Part shown: one piece after another, positions 44,789 through 53,893 of the stretch | Layout: every line of letters starts with the position of its first letter | Numbering within the stretch: position 1 is the stretch's first letter | DNA from: Gemmatimonadota bacterium | GTDB lineage: Bacteria > Gemmatimonadota > Gemmatimonadetes > Gemmatimonadales > Gemmatimonadaceae | Assembly: GCA_021324775.1 (NCBI GenBank) | Contig: JAJPIM010000035.1 | Coordinates: 1 to 64,000 of the forward strand | Reading direction: 5' to 3' | Length of the DNA: 64,000 nt | The notes under the pieces: model-generated | Told to the model about the DNA's origin: nothing | Seen by the model: only the letters and a program-made list of their open reading frames with translations | Databases searched by the model: none | Translations under genes and position numbers: made by a program

Positions 44789-46200
44789 GATGCCGGCCCG
44801 CTGCGCGCCGCCGCCCTCAACGCACCTTCCAGTGCGGCTGCCGCCGCGAACATCGACGATTCCCCGAAATGGGGCGCGATGATCTGGCCGCCGACCGGCA
44901 GTCCTCCAGAATTCCCGATGGGCACCGAGATGGCGGGCACGCCCGAGAGATTCGCCGTCGCGGTGAAGACGTCGTTGAGATACATCTCGTACGGATCGGA
45001 GATCGATCCCAGCTTGAACGCGGTAGTCGGTGCGGTCGGCGTGAACAGCAGATCGATGCCGTCGGCGAACACCCGGTGGAAATCAGCGGTGATCAACGCC
45101 TGGACGTCCTGCGCGCGCCTGTAATACGCGTCGTAGTAGCCGGCGGACAGCACGTACGTCCCCAGTAGAATCCGTCGCGTGACTTCCGCGCCGAACCCCC
45201 GAGACCGCGTGGCGTCGTACATCGCCGTGACCGTCTCGGCCTGCACGCGGGCGCCGTAGCGAACGCCCTCGAACCGCGCCAGGTTCGAGGACGCCTCCGC
45301 AGGCACGATAATGTAGTAGACCGGAATGGCGTACGCGGTGTGCGGCAGCGAGACGTCCCGGATCGTCGCCCCCAGCTTGGCCAGCATGTTCAACGCGATC
45401 TCGCACCGCTCGCGCACTCCGCCGTCGAGCCCATCCGGGAAATACTCACGCGGCCGGCCGACGACCACGCCGGCAAGTGGCGTGGCGCCCGTCGCGCCCC
45501 GGCGCACCGCTGCGCGGTAGTCGGGCACCTCCTGGCCTCCGGATGTCGCATCGCGCGGATCGCGCCCCGCGATCACACCCATCGCAAGTGCGGCGTCTTC
45601 GACAGACTGCGACAGAACACCTACCTGGTCGACCGACGAGGCGAACGCGACGAGTCCGTACCGGCTCACGCGGCCATAGGTCGGCTTCACGCCCACGACT
45701 CCGCAGAAGCTCGCCGGCTGGCGCACGGAGCCGCCCGTTTCCGAGCCGAGTGCGATGCGAACGATGCCGGCTGCGACGGCGGCCGCGGAACCGCCCGACG
45801 ACCCTCCCGGCACGCGGCTGGGGTCTCGCGGGTTGCGGGTCGGGCCGTACGCACTGTGCTCGGTGGACGAGCCCATCGCGAACTCGTCCATGTTGGTCTT
45901 GCCGAGGACGACCGCGCCGGCCGCGCGAAGGCGCTCGACGACCGTCGCTTCGAATGGGCTCACGTATCCGGCGAGGATGCGCGAACCGCACGTAGTCGGG
46001 GTTTCGAGGGTAGCGATATTGTCCTTGACTGCGACCGGCACGCCTTCGAGTGGCTGCGGGTCGCCCGTTCGGGACGCTGCGGCGGATTCGGCGTCGGCCT
46101 CCGCGTCCGGGTTCATCGCGACGAAGATGTTGAGGCCCTCGCGTCCGGCGCCGACTGCGGCCGCGCGATCCAGCGCCGCCCGCACCAGGCTTGCCGTCAC
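44785..46200 (-). CDS. gatA: Aspartyl/glutamyl-tRNA amidotransferase subunit A
   Basis: A 471-aa glutaminase subunit of the amidase-signature family. The Ser-Ser-Lys triad is visible: Lys59 (PVAVKDNIATL), Ser134 (PGGSSGGSAAA) and Ser158 (LGSETGGSVR). Overlaps gatC and gatB by 4 nt each. Confidence 0.97.
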   Translation of the reverse strand: MTASLVRAALDRAAAVGAGREGLNIFVAMNPDAEADAESAAASRTGDPQPLEGVPVAVKDNIATLETPTTCGSRILAGYVSPFEATVVERLRAAGAVVLGKTNMDEFAMGSSTEHSAYGPTRNPRDPSRVPGGSSGGSAAAVAAGIVRIALGSETGGSVRQPASFCGVVGVKPTYGRVSRYGLVAFASSVDQVGVLSQSVEDAALAMGVIAGRDPRDATSGGQEVPDYRAAVRRGATGATPLAGVVVGRPREYFPDGLDGGVRERCEIALNMLAKLGATIRDVSLPHTAYAIPVYYIIVPAEASSNLARFEGVRYGARVQAETVTAMYDATRSRGFGAEVTRRILLGTYVLSAGYYDAYYRRAQDVQALITADFHRVFADGIDLLFTPTAPTTAFKLGSISDPYEMYLNDVFTATANLSGVPAISVPIGNSGGLPVGGQIIAPHFGESSMFAAAAALEGALRAAARSGPAS

Positions 46201-46541
46201 GCCGAGTCGTCCTCGGCGGGCCGGTCGTCGCCGGCGAGCACGCCGTGCCGTTCACCCCCGTGTGTCGCCAGCCGCGGAACGATCAGGAAGCCATCGCGGA
46301 CCATCGGCGCGAACGCTGGCAGCGGGCGCAGGAGCGGAATCGGCGGCCCGCTGTCGGGCCGCAGGTGCATATCGCCATCGCGGGCGACCTCCGGGACGCT
46401 CGAGGTGTCGACACCCGCGAGGACGGCCATGTGATCCAGAATGCCGGACAGTTCGGCGGCGAGTGCGGGAAGCCGGCTGTCATCGACCCCGACGCGGGCG
46501 AGTGCCGCGATGTGACGCACGTCGTCGTGCGAAACACTCAT
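46197..46541 (-). CDS. gatC: Aspartyl/glutamyl-tRNA amidotransferase subunit C
   Basis: A 114-aa chaperone-like belt subunit: VRHIAALARVGVDDSRLPALAAEL at the N-terminus, a Pro/Asp-rich middle and FLIVPRL near the end. Together with gatA and gatB it forms GatCAB, so this organism uses transamidation for at least one amide tRNA. Confidence 0.93.
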   Translation of the reverse strand: MSVSHDDVRHIAALARVGVDDSRLPALAAELSGILDHMAVLAGVDTSSVPEVARDGDMHLRPDSGPPIPLLRPLPAFAPMVRDGFLIVPRLATHGGERHGVLAGDDRPAEDDSA

Positions 46542-46545
46542 GACA

Positions 46546-48846
46546 TCACTCGAGTGCGGGTTGCAGGCCGGCCTGCGCGATCACCAGCGTCTTCCGGCCG
46601 ATGGTGGCATCTTCGAAATCCACCTTGACCTTGGCGGCCGCCCCGGACCCGGACACTTCGGCGATCGTCCCCGATCCGAACGTCCGGTGCCGGACCCGCT
46701 CGCCGGGGTGATACGCCGGCACGTCCTGTGATGCCGACGCGACATCCGGCTCGTGCTCCCAGCGGCGGCCAAGCGTGACCGGAACACCGGGGCGTCGCGC
46801 GCTGGCGCGCGATCCGCCGAATCCGGTCTGCCACACCGTGTCGCCGCCGAACGCAATGCGGCCGGACGATCGCACGCGGATCGTCTCCCGCCGCTCGACG
46901 ATCCCACTCGGAATATCGGCGAGAAAGCTGGATTCCTTGCCCGGAAGCAGCTCTCCGTTGCGGCGGCGCTGCTCGGCGTAGGACAGGAACAACCGGCGCT
47001 CGGCACGCGTGATACCGACGTAGAAGAGCCGCCGCTCCTCTTCGAGCATGGACGGATCATCGTAGGCGCGCGCCAGCGGGAACAGGCCGTCCTCGAGCCC
47101 CGCGATGAACACGACCGGGAACTCGAGCCCCTTGGCGTTGTGCAGCGACATCATCATGACCGCGTCGGCGGCTGGGTCGAGCTGATCAGTGCCGGCTACG
47201 AGCGACGTCCGCTGGAGGAAATGCTGGAGCGGCGTCAGCCCCACCTCTCCGCCGTCGTCGGCGACCGTCTCCGCCGCGCTGGTGATCAACTCGCGGATGT
47301 TGTCCAGGCGTTCGGCCGAGTCGGGGCCTTCGGCGCGCAGGTAGTCGCCGTAGCGGATCTCGCCGACGAGGGCACGGAGCAGCTCGTCCACGCTCGCGTC
47401 GGTGGCCTGAACCCGCAGCCGCTCGATGAGTTGCGCGAAGCCAGCGAGCGCCGCGCGGCCGGCCGGGCGCAGCTCCTCGAGCATCGACGGCTGAGCGGCG
47501 GCCGCGAGCAGTGAGACGCCGTGTGCGGCCGCCGCTGTCGTGAGAAGGGCCATGGCGGCGTCGCCCATACCCCGGCGCGGGACGGCGATCGCTCGCCGGA
47601 ACGCCTCGTTGTCGGCGGGGTTCGCGATGAGTTTCAGATAACTCATCAGATCGCGAATCTCGCGACGGTCGTAGAATCGGATCGCCCCGACGAGCCGGTA
47701 CGGAAGCCCCTGGCGCCGGAGCGCCTCTTCGAAGGCCCGGCTCTGGGCGTTGGTCCGATAGAGAATCGCGATGTCCCGGAGGGCGATATCGCCCTCGGCA
47801 CGGCGCCGGGCCACGATCTCTTCGACGACCCACGCGGCCTCGTCGCGCTCATCGAGCGAGCGCACTGCGACCGCGCGCTCTCCCATCTCCTTGGTCGATC
47901 GCAGCGTCTTCCCCATCCGCTGCGTGTTGGCCGAGATGACCGCGTTGGCCAGCTCCAGGATGCGGCCTGTGGACCGATAATTCTCCTCCAGGCGCACGAC
48001 CGCCGCGTGCGGAAAATCGCGCTCGAAATCCAGGATGTTGCGGATGTCGGCTCCGCGCCACTGATAGACGACCTGATCGTCGTCGCCGACGACGGTCACG
48101 TTGCCGTGGGCGCCGAGCAGTTTGACGAGCGTGTATTGCGCGCGGTTCGTGTCCTGGTACTCATCGACGAGGATGTAGCGGAAACGCTCCTGATACGCGG
48201 TACGCCGGCCGGCATGCTCGGTCAGCAACCGCACGGGCAGCGTGAGCAGTCCATCGAACGTCACGGCGTTGTGCGCGCGGAGCGCGCCTTCGAGGTCGGT
48301 ATAGACGAGCGCGGCCGCCCGGCTCAGCGGATCGTGCGCCAGCCGCGCGTACTCGTCCGGCGCCACGAGCGAGTTCATTGCATCCGAGATCGCCCCGTGG
48401 ATCGCCTTGGGTGTCCAATCCCGCGGCAGGATCCCCTTGGTTTCCATCACTCGCTTCACGATGCCGAGCGTGTCCTCTTCGTCGTAAATCGTGAAATTGG
48501 GCGATCGCCCCACGAGCGCGGCATTGGAGCGCAGTAGGCGCGCGCCGGTCGCGTGGAACGTGCCCATCCACATGCCGGCCGGTTGTTCGCCGAGCAGGTC
48601 AGCGAGCCGCTCGCGCATCTCGCCGGCCGCCTTGTTCGTGAACGTCACGGCGAGGATGTGGGCGGGGTCGATGCCGCGCTCCTGGATCATCCGCACGATG
48701 CGGAGCGTCAGCACCCGGGTCTTGCCAGAGCCCGCACCCGCCAGCACCAGCAGCGGACCATCGCCGTACTCGACCGCGGTGCGCTGCGCCGGATTGAGGG
48801 CTCCGAGGAGTGCGGACGCGCGATCGGGCGCGACGGAAGCCGGCAT
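46546..48846 (-). CDS. pcrA: UvrD/PcrA-type ATP-dependent DNA helicase
   Basis: A 766-aa superfamily 1 helicase. Walker A LAGAGSGKTR (35-44), AVTFTNKAAGEMR, DEYQDTN, GDDDQVVYQWRGAD and VMMMSLHNAKGLEFPVVF give all SF1 motifs. A C-terminal SH3-like/Tudor end (GERVRHRTFGSGTIAEV) is typical for PcrA. ATG at 48846 shares one base with the kinase stop; the longer frame is a shadow of the kinase gene. Roles: nucleotide excision repair, RNA polymerase interplay, replication restart. Confidence 0.95.
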   Translation of the reverse strand: MPASVAPDRASALLGALNPAQRTAVEYGDGPLLVLAGAGSGKTRVLTLRIVRMIQERGIDPAHILAVTFTNKAAGEMRERLADLLGEQPAGMWMGTFHATGARLLRSNAALVGRSPNFTIYDEEDTLGIVKRVMETKGILPRDWTPKAIHGAISDAMNSLVAPDEYARLAHDPLSRAAALVYTDLEGALRAHNAVTFDGLLTLPVRLLTEHAGRRTAYQERFRYILVDEYQDTNRAQYTLVKLLGAHGNVTVVGDDDQVVYQWRGADIRNILDFERDFPHAAVVRLEENYRSTGRILELANAVISANTQRMGKTLRSTKEMGERAVAVRSLDERDEAAWVVEEIVARRRAEGDIALRDIAILYRTNAQSRAFEEALRRQGLPYRLVGAIRFYDRREIRDLMSYLKLIANPADNEAFRRAIAVPRRGMGDAAMALLTTAAAAHGVSLLAAAAQPSMLEELRPAGRAALAGFAQLIERLRVQATDASVDELLRALVGEIRYGDYLRAEGPDSAERLDNIRELITSAAETVADDGGEVGLTPLQHFLQRTSLVAGTDQLDPAADAVMMMSLHNAKGLEFPVVFIAGLEDGLFPLARAYDDPSMLEEERRLFYVGITRAERRLFLSYAEQRRRNGELLPGKESSFLADIPSGIVERRETIRVRSSGRIAFGGDTVWQTGFGGSRASARRPGVPVTLGRRWEHEPDVASASQDVPAYHPGERVRHRTFGSGTIAEVSGSGAAAKVKVDFEDATIGRKTLVIAQAGLQPALE

Positions 48847-49988
48847 CAGGGCAAGATAATGTCGAACGTCGCTCCGCGGTCCGCCGGCACGAGCACCAGC
48901 CGCCCGCCGTGATTGTCCTCGACGATCCGTCGCGCGAGGGAAAGGCCGATGCCCCACCCTCTGGCCTTGGTCGAGAATCCGGGACGGAACACATCCTTGC
49001 GCAGCTCGCGTGCGACACCTGGACCGTCGTCCGCCACCCGGAGGCGGACGCCGCCTTCGGGCACGGGTTCGGCCGAGAGCGTGACATGCCCGCCGCGTCC
49101 GGCGAGCGCGTCGATCGCATTCTTGGTCAGGGCTTCCACGGCCCATTCGAGCAGCACCGCGTCGCCTTCCACCTGGAGGGGGCCGTCGGCCAGTTGGGTC
49201 GTGATCGTGACCGTGTGCGCGAGCGACGGGACGCGCGCGCGGAAATACGCGGCGACCCGTTCGACCAGCTCTCCGGCCTCGACCGGCTGCGCGCGTGACG
49301 GGCGGCCGATCCGCTCGAACCGGTGCGCGACGCGGTCGAGCCGGTCGAGGTCACTCTGCATGTGATCGAGCACTGCCGCCGCGGGGCCGCCCGGCGCGCG
49401 CTCGCGGAGCAGCTCGAGCCATCCACTGAGACTGGAGAGCGGAGTGCCGAGCTGGTGGGCCGATTCCCGAGCCATCCCGGCCCAGACCTTCTCGCGATCG
49501 ACGTGCGCGCGTGTGCGGAGCGTGAAGACACCGAACGCGATGAGGAACGCGAGGAGAATGCCTTGCAGAACCGGGATGACTCGCAATCCGCGGACGAGCG
49601 GCGTGTTCCCGAAATGCACGATCCCGACGGCAGGCTCAATGACTGGCGGGTTTTGCGCGTCCAGCTCACGGACGTAGTCGCGCATTTCGGGACTGTCGAG
49701 GCGCGCGACGAACGGCAGATTCGCCGTATCGCGCGGCACGCCGTGCGGATCGGTGACGATCACCGGCACGCCGATCTCCCGGATGTGTTGCGCGAGATCG
49801 AGGAGAGCCGCCGTGCTCGCGCCCTCCGATGGGTCGCTGAGCGCGCGGAAGACCCGGGCCGACATCAGGCCGGATCGCGACGCCTCGCGGCGCAGCTCAG
49901 CGATGACTCGCTGGGTATAGATCGCGTACCAGCCCAGGAGAACGGAGAAGCCGACGACCAGCAGGATGGCCGGCGCACGGCGCGGCAT
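48846..49988 (-). CDS. Membrane sensor histidine kinase, orphan
   Basis: A 380-aa kinase. A first membrane helix (about 7-22), an extracytoplasmic sensor of about 110 residues, a second helix (139-158), then HisKA with MARESAHQLGTPLSSLSGW (His178) and HATPase with an N box ALTKNAIDAL, ADDGPG and WGIGLSLARRI. No response regulator is adjacent: it is flanked by serS and pcrA, in one operon with gatCAB. Ligand unknown. Confidence 0.9.
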   Translation of the reverse strand: MPRRAPAILLVVGFSVLLGWYAIYTQRVIAELRREASRSGLMSARVFRALSDPSEGASTAALLDLAQHIREIGVPVIVTDPHGVPRDTANLPFVARLDSPEMRDYVRELDAQNPPVIEPAVGIVHFGNTPLVRGLRVIPVLQGILLAFLIAFGVFTLRTRAHVDREKVWAGMARESAHQLGTPLSSLSGWLELLRERAPGGPAAAVLDHMQSDLDRLDRVAHRFERIGRPSRAQPVEAGELVERVAAYFRARVPSLAHTVTITTQLADGPLQVEGDAVLLEWAVEALTKNAIDALAGRGGHVTLSAEPVPEGGVRLRVADDGPGVARELRKDVFRPGFSTKARGWGIGLSLARRIVEDNHGGRLVLVPADRGATFDIILP

Positions 49989-50003
49989 GGACTGGCGCTC
50001 GCG

Positions 50004-51284
50004 CTAGCCGAGCCGGTCGGCGCCCATGGCCGGCCGCAAGGCGTCCGGCACGCGCACGCCGCCACCCGGTTCCTGATAGTGCTCGATCAGCGCCGCGATC
50101 AACCGCGGAAAGGCGATCGCCGATCCGTTCAGCGTGTGCGCGAATGCCGGCTTGGCCGCGCCACCTGGCCGGAAGCGGATATTCGCGCGCCGCGCCTGGA
50201 AATCGGTGCACGTGCTGCAGGACGACACCTCGAGCCATCGGCCGACGCCTGGCGCCCAGACCTCGAGGTCGTACGTCTTCGCGGCGGCGAACCCCGTGTC
50301 GCCCGCCGCGAGCAGGACGACACGGTACGGCAGTCCGAGGCGCTGGAGGACCGCCTCGGCGTGCCCAGTCATCAGTTCGAGTTGTGCCGGTGATTCGTCG
50401 GGCGCGCAATAGCGGACCAGCTCGACCTTGTCGAACTGGTGGAGGCGCAGGAGGCCGCGCGTGTCCTTGCCATGTGCGCCCGCCTCTCGGCGGAAGCACG
50501 GAGAATAGGTGACGAAGCCGCGCGGCAGCGCCGCCGCATCCAGGATCTCGTCCCGATAGAGATTCGTGACGGGTACTTCGGCGGTCGGGATGAGAAAGAG
50601 ATCGTCGCCCGCGATGCCATACTGCTCTTCCTCGAACTTGGGAAATTGGGCGGTGCCGGTCATCGACGCGCGGTTCACGACGAACGGGATCCACACCTCC
50701 TCGTAACCATGCTCGCGCGTGTGAAGGTCGATCATGAGTGTCATGAGCGAACGCACGAGCCGGGCGCCGAGTCCGCGAAAGGCCACGAAGCCGGAGCCGG
50801 CGACCTTCGCGCCTCTGGCCAGGTCGAGGATGCCCAACCCGTCCGGTCCCGCGATGTCCCAGTGCGGTCGAAGACCGTCGGCTGGCCGCGGCGTGCCCCA
50901 GCTGCGGATGACGACATTGGCCGTCTCTCCACCCGCCGGGACATCGGGCAGCGTGATGTTGGGGAACTCGAGAGCCAGCGCCGTGAACGCCGCCTCGGTG
51001 GCCGCGCGTTCTTCCTCCAGCCGGTCCAGCTCCGCGCCAAGGACGCGTCCGCGCTCGATCAGGCCGGTGGCATCCAACTGCGCCTGCTTGTGCCGGCGCA
51101 CTTCCTGTGTGAGCGCGTTGGCTTCGGCCCGCTTCTCCTCAGCCGCGTGAATGCACGTGCGCCGCTGGCGCTCGAGCGCCTCGGCGCGATCGACCTCCGG
51201 ACCCGTCGTGTCGAGCATGCCCCGCCGGCGCAGCGCTTCCCGCAACTCGCCGGGCCGCTCTCGCAACAGACGAAGGTCGTGCAC
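50004..51284 (-). CDS. serS: Serine--tRNA ligase
   Basis: A 426-aa class II synthetase that charges tRNA-Ser and is also expected to charge tRNA-Sec. The N-terminal coiled-coil arm (about 30-105) is followed by IPTAEVPVTNLY, FRREAGAHGKDTRGLLRLHQFDKVE and a motif 3 LNGSAIAFPRLIAALIEHYQ. It lies in the leftward lipoprotein-serS-kinase operon. Confidence 0.96.
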   Translation of the reverse strand: MHDLRLLRERPGELREALRRRGMLDTTGPEVDRAEALERQRRTCIHAAEEKRAEANALTQEVRRHKQAQLDATGLIERGRVLGAELDRLEEERAATEAAFTALALEFPNITLPDVPAGGETANVVIRSWGTPRPADGLRPHWDIAGPDGLGILDLARGAKVAGSGFVAFRGLGARLVRSLMTLMIDLHTREHGYEEVWIPFVVNRASMTGTAQFPKFEEEQYGIAGDDLFLIPTAEVPVTNLYRDEILDAAALPRGFVTYSPCFRREAGAHGKDTRGLLRLHQFDKVELVRYCAPDESPAQLELMTGHAEAVLQRLGLPYRVVLLAAGDTGFAAAKTYDLEVWAPGVGRWLEVSSCSTCTDFQARRANIRFRPGGAAKPAFAHTLNGSAIAFPRLIAALIEHYQEPGGGVRVPDALRPAMGADRLG

Positions 51285-51305
51285 GGGTCGGGGCGCCGGA
51301 CGGCG

Positions 51306-51908
51306 CTAAAAGGCGGGGATGCCGGGCAAGAAATCCCGAAAGCCGCAGTTTGGATCGACAGTCGCCCGAAAATGAATCGTCCGGTCCAGCGTGTTGACGC
51401 TGTCGACGACCAGTTTTCCGTACAGCGACGGATTCGGGTCGGCCTCGCAGGCCACGGGATTCGTCACTACGTACAGCGCCTGCCCGGGTGCAAGAACATA
51501 GGCAGAGTCGAAGACATAGCCGGTGCGGAGTCCATACGTCGCGGAATCGTACGGGATGTGGATCCGCTGGAGCCCGACGTGCCGGGTCGTGATGAAACCG
51601 TTGGACACGAGGGCCACGGGATACACCAGGGCACGTCTGGTGGCGGAATCCACGTCGAACGCCACGTCGAACGACAGGTTGTTGTCGATGGTGACCATGC
51701 TCTGGGAGAACAGATCGAATCCCGACGGCTCGGCGGCGGGAGACCCGTTCATTGCGAACGCGACCAGCGTGTCGACCGCGATATCGACGATCGGGTTGGG
51801 ATTCGAATAGCCGCATCCCGCGCCGGCGATCGCCAAAGCGATCGCCGCCGCAAGGCCGGCGGCCCTGGAGCGCTGGCGGATGGAGTGGCCGGCGGGCGGC
51901 ATGAACAT
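51306..51908 (-). CDS. Lipoprotein of unknown function
   Basis: A 200-aa lipoprotein with lipobox AGAGC (Cys32), then a beta-rich domain with Ala/Val/Asp and Tyr-Gly pattern (SFDVAFDVDSATRR, ATYGLRTGYVFDSAYVL) and two Cys (ACEADPN, PNCGF). I do not recognise the family. It is first in the operon with serS, driven by the promoter at 51924-51952. Confidence 0.65.
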   Translation of the reverse strand: MFMPPAGHSIRQRSRAAGLAAAIALAIAGAGCGYSNPNPIVDIAVDTLVAFAMNGSPAAEPSGFDLFSQSMVTIDNNLSFDVAFDVDSATRRALVYPVALVSNGFITTRHVGLQRIHIPYDSATYGLRTGYVFDSAYVLAPGQALYVVTNPVACEADPNPSLYGKLVVDSVNTLDRTIHFRATVDPNCGFRDFLPGIPAF

Positions 51909-51923
51909 GGAGGAGATGCGGGT

Positions 51924-51952
51924 ACGTTACCCGTGTGCGCAGCGCCGTGCAA
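51924..51952 (-). promoter_or_regulatory. Probable promoter of lipoprotein-serS operon
   Basis: TTGCAC (51947-51952) and TAACGT (51924-51929) are 17 nt apart on the minus strand. Start is about 10 nt before the ATG at 51908. The -10 box lies in the palindrome GGGTA-ACG-TACCC (51920-51932), a possible operator. Confidence 0.55.
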
Positions 51953-51966
51953 GCTGTTCTCACGGC

Positions 51967-51995
51967 TTGACTTCGCTATCGGCGCGCCCTAGCTT
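51967..51995 (+). promoter_or_regulatory. Probable promoter of roadblock gene
   Basis: TTGACT (51967-51972) and TAGCTT (51990-51995), 17 nt apart, on the plus strand. Start would be near 52002, about 18 nt before the ATG. It faces away from the serS-operon promoter, only 14 nt separating their -35 boxes. Confidence 0.6.
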
Positions 51996-52019
51996 CGCAC
52001 CCACTTGCCCGGGAGTGCC

Positions 52020-52373
52020 ATGCCCACCATCCGCGACCTCGTGGCAGCCATTCGCCAGCGCGACGGCGTTGATGCCGCCGTGATCCTCGGCCGCGATGGG
52101 CTGCTGATCGACAGCCAGAACGTTGCCGACCTCGCGCCCGAAGAGGTCGCGGCCCATGTGCCCGCGATCATCAGCGCGGCCGACGAATTTGGTGCTGCGG
52201 CCCGGCGCGGGACGCTGACGACGGCGGTGCTGGAGCATCCGCACGGCCTGGCGATCGTTTCCGTATTGTCGGACGACGCCGTTCTGCTCGTGCTGGTGCA
52301 GGCCACCGCCAATATCGGCCAGCTCCTCTTCGAGCTGCGCCGCAATCGCGAGCACATCGCCTCGCTAGTGTAA
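52020..52373 (+). CDS. Roadblock/LC7 domain protein
   Basis: A 117-aa protein with the roadblock/LC7 pattern: a start like TIRDLVAAIRQRDGVDAAVILGRDGLLI and a later block LAIVSVLSDDAVLLVLVQATANIGQLLFELRRN. Such proteins (for example MglB) modulate small GTPases or act in gliding and polarity modules. No Ras-like MglA gene is adjacent. Followed after 21 nt by a response regulator. Confidence 0.82.
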   Translation: MPTIRDLVAAIRQRDGVDAAVILGRDGLLIDSQNVADLAPEEVAAHVPAIISAADEFGAAARRGTLTTAVLEHPHGLAIVSVLSDDAVLLVLVQATANIGQLLFELRRNREHIASLV

Positions 52374-52394
52374 CGGACGCGCCCTCCGCCCGCG

Positions 52395-52799
52395 ATGGAA
52401 GCGATCCACGCCCTGGTTGCGGACGACGAGCCGCACATCGGGCGAATCATCAAGATGAAGCTGGAACAGGGTCCGTTCCGGGTGACGCTCGCCTACGATG
52501 GTCGCGAGGCGCTGGAGGTATTGCGCCGCGAGCCGGATATCCGGCTCGTGCTGCTCGATCTGATGATGCCGCACCTCAGCGGGCTCGATGTCCTGGCGGA
52601 GATCCGGGGCAGCCCGCAGTGGATGTCACTGCCCTGCATCATCCTCACGGCGGCCGGCCAGGAGCAGCAGCACCGGCTGGCGTTGCGGCTCGGCGCGACC
52701 GAGTTCATGACCAAGCCGTTCAGTCCGAAGAAACTGTACGCGCGAGCGGCGGAGTTGGCCGGCATTTCGCATGACTCCGGGGGAATCGACGCCAGCTGA
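52395..52799 (+). CDS. CheY-like single-domain response regulator
   Basis: A 134-aa receiver without output domain. Acidic D10-D11, phosphoacceptor Asp55 in LVLLDLMMPHLSGLDV, Thr in CIILTAAG and Lys in FMTKPFSPK are all present. Its end overlaps the mannose-1-phosphate guanylyltransferase gene by 29 nt. No kinase is adjacent. Confidence 0.9.
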   Translation: MEAIHALVADDEPHIGRIIKMKLEQGPFRVTLAYDGREALEVLRREPDIRLVLLDLMMPHLSGLDVLAEIRGSPQWMSLPCIILTAAGQEQQHRLALRLGATEFMTKPFSPKKLYARAAELAGISHDSGGIDAS

Positions 52800-53868
52800 C
52801 GTCGTGGCCCGCTGGGCCGTGATCCTCGCCGGCGGCGTGGGTTCGCGCTTCTGGCCGATCAGCACCCCGGAACGCCCCAAGCAACTCCTGCCGCTCGCGG
52901 GGGACCAGTCGCTGCTGCACGACACGTTGCGACGCCTGCAGCCGCTGGTTCCGGGCGATCGCACGCTCGTCCTGACCAACGAGGCCCTGGTGCCGGCCAT
53001 CGCCGCGGCCAGCGCTCCATTCGGCGTCCCCGCCGCGAACCTGCTCGCGGAGCCCGTCCCCGCCGGAACGGCCGCCGCGCTGGCGTGGGCCGCGGTCCAG
53101 ATCGAGCAGCGGGCAGGTCGCGACGCCGTGATGCTCTGCGTGCACGCCGACTGGGCCGTCGCCGACGAGGACAAGTTCCGTGCGGCACTGTCGCACGCCG
53201 CGGAGGTTGCGCGTGAACATCACAGCCTGGTTACCATCGGCATCGTCCCGAGCCGTCCGGACCCCGGCTACGGCTACATCCGCCGCGGGCCGGCGGTGGC
53301 GGGCGGAGTGTACGCCGCGGACCGGTTCGTCGAGAAGCCGAACCGGGCACGCGCCGCGGAGATGGTAGCCGACGGCTGCCTGTGGAACTCCGGTATCTTC
53401 GTGTGGCAGGCTGGCGATTTTCTGGATGAGCTGGAGCGCCACACGCCCGAGGTCGCGCCCGCGCTCCGCACCGCGCGCCACGGCACCCGCAATCGCGAGA
53501 TCGGCGCGCGGACGTTCTTTGCCGCGGTGCAGCCGGTGTCCATCGATGTCGGACTCCTCGAGCGCAGCTCGCGGGTGCTCGTCATCCCGGGGGATTTCGG
53601 CTGGGATGACGTCGGCACGTGGGCTGCGCTGGCGCGCACCCGCGCGCTGGATGCGGCAGGCAACGCCGTGTACGGCCCCGTCTACACGAAGGACGCCCGG
53701 GGCAACGTCGTCCACGCGGAGCGTGGCGCCGTCGTGCTCTACGGCGTATCGGATCTCGTGGTGGTTACGCGGGAGGGGCTCACGGTCGTCACCACGATCG
53801 AACGATCGGCCGATCTCAAAGCCCTCGTCGAATCCCTGCCCGGCTGGCTCGCCGGCCGGCCAGCGTAA
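52771..53868 (+). CDS. manC: Mannose-1-phosphate guanylyltransferase
   Basis: A 365-aa nucleotidyltransferase that makes GDP-mannose from Man-1-P and GTP. WAVILAGGVGSRFWPIS and PKQLLPL at the N-terminus and a family pattern through FVEKPNRARA and LWNSGIFVWQAGDFLDEL. It lacks the C-terminal phosphomannose isomerase half of bifunctional ManC. ATG at 52771 overlaps the response regulator; a GTG at 52804 would drop only a short N-terminal extension. GDP-mannose would feed surface polysaccharide. Confidence 0.88.
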   Translation: MTPGESTPADVVARWAVILAGGVGSRFWPISTPERPKQLLPLAGDQSLLHDTLRRLQPLVPGDRTLVLTNEALVPAIAAASAPFGVPAANLLAEPVPAGTAAALAWAAVQIEQRAGRDAVMLCVHADWAVADEDKFRAALSHAAEVAREHHSLVTIGIVPSRPDPGYGYIRRGPAVAGGVYAADRFVEKPNRARAAEMVADGCLWNSGIFVWQAGDFLDELERHTPEVAPALRTARHGTRNREIGARTFFAAVQPVSIDVGLLERSSRVLVIPGDFGWDDVGTWAALARTRALDAAGNAVYGPVYTKDARGNVVHAERGAVVLYGVSDLVVVTREGLTVVTTIERSADLKALVESLPGWLAGRPA

Positions 53869-53893
53869 CTCCGCGACTCACCCTCCGAGCCCG

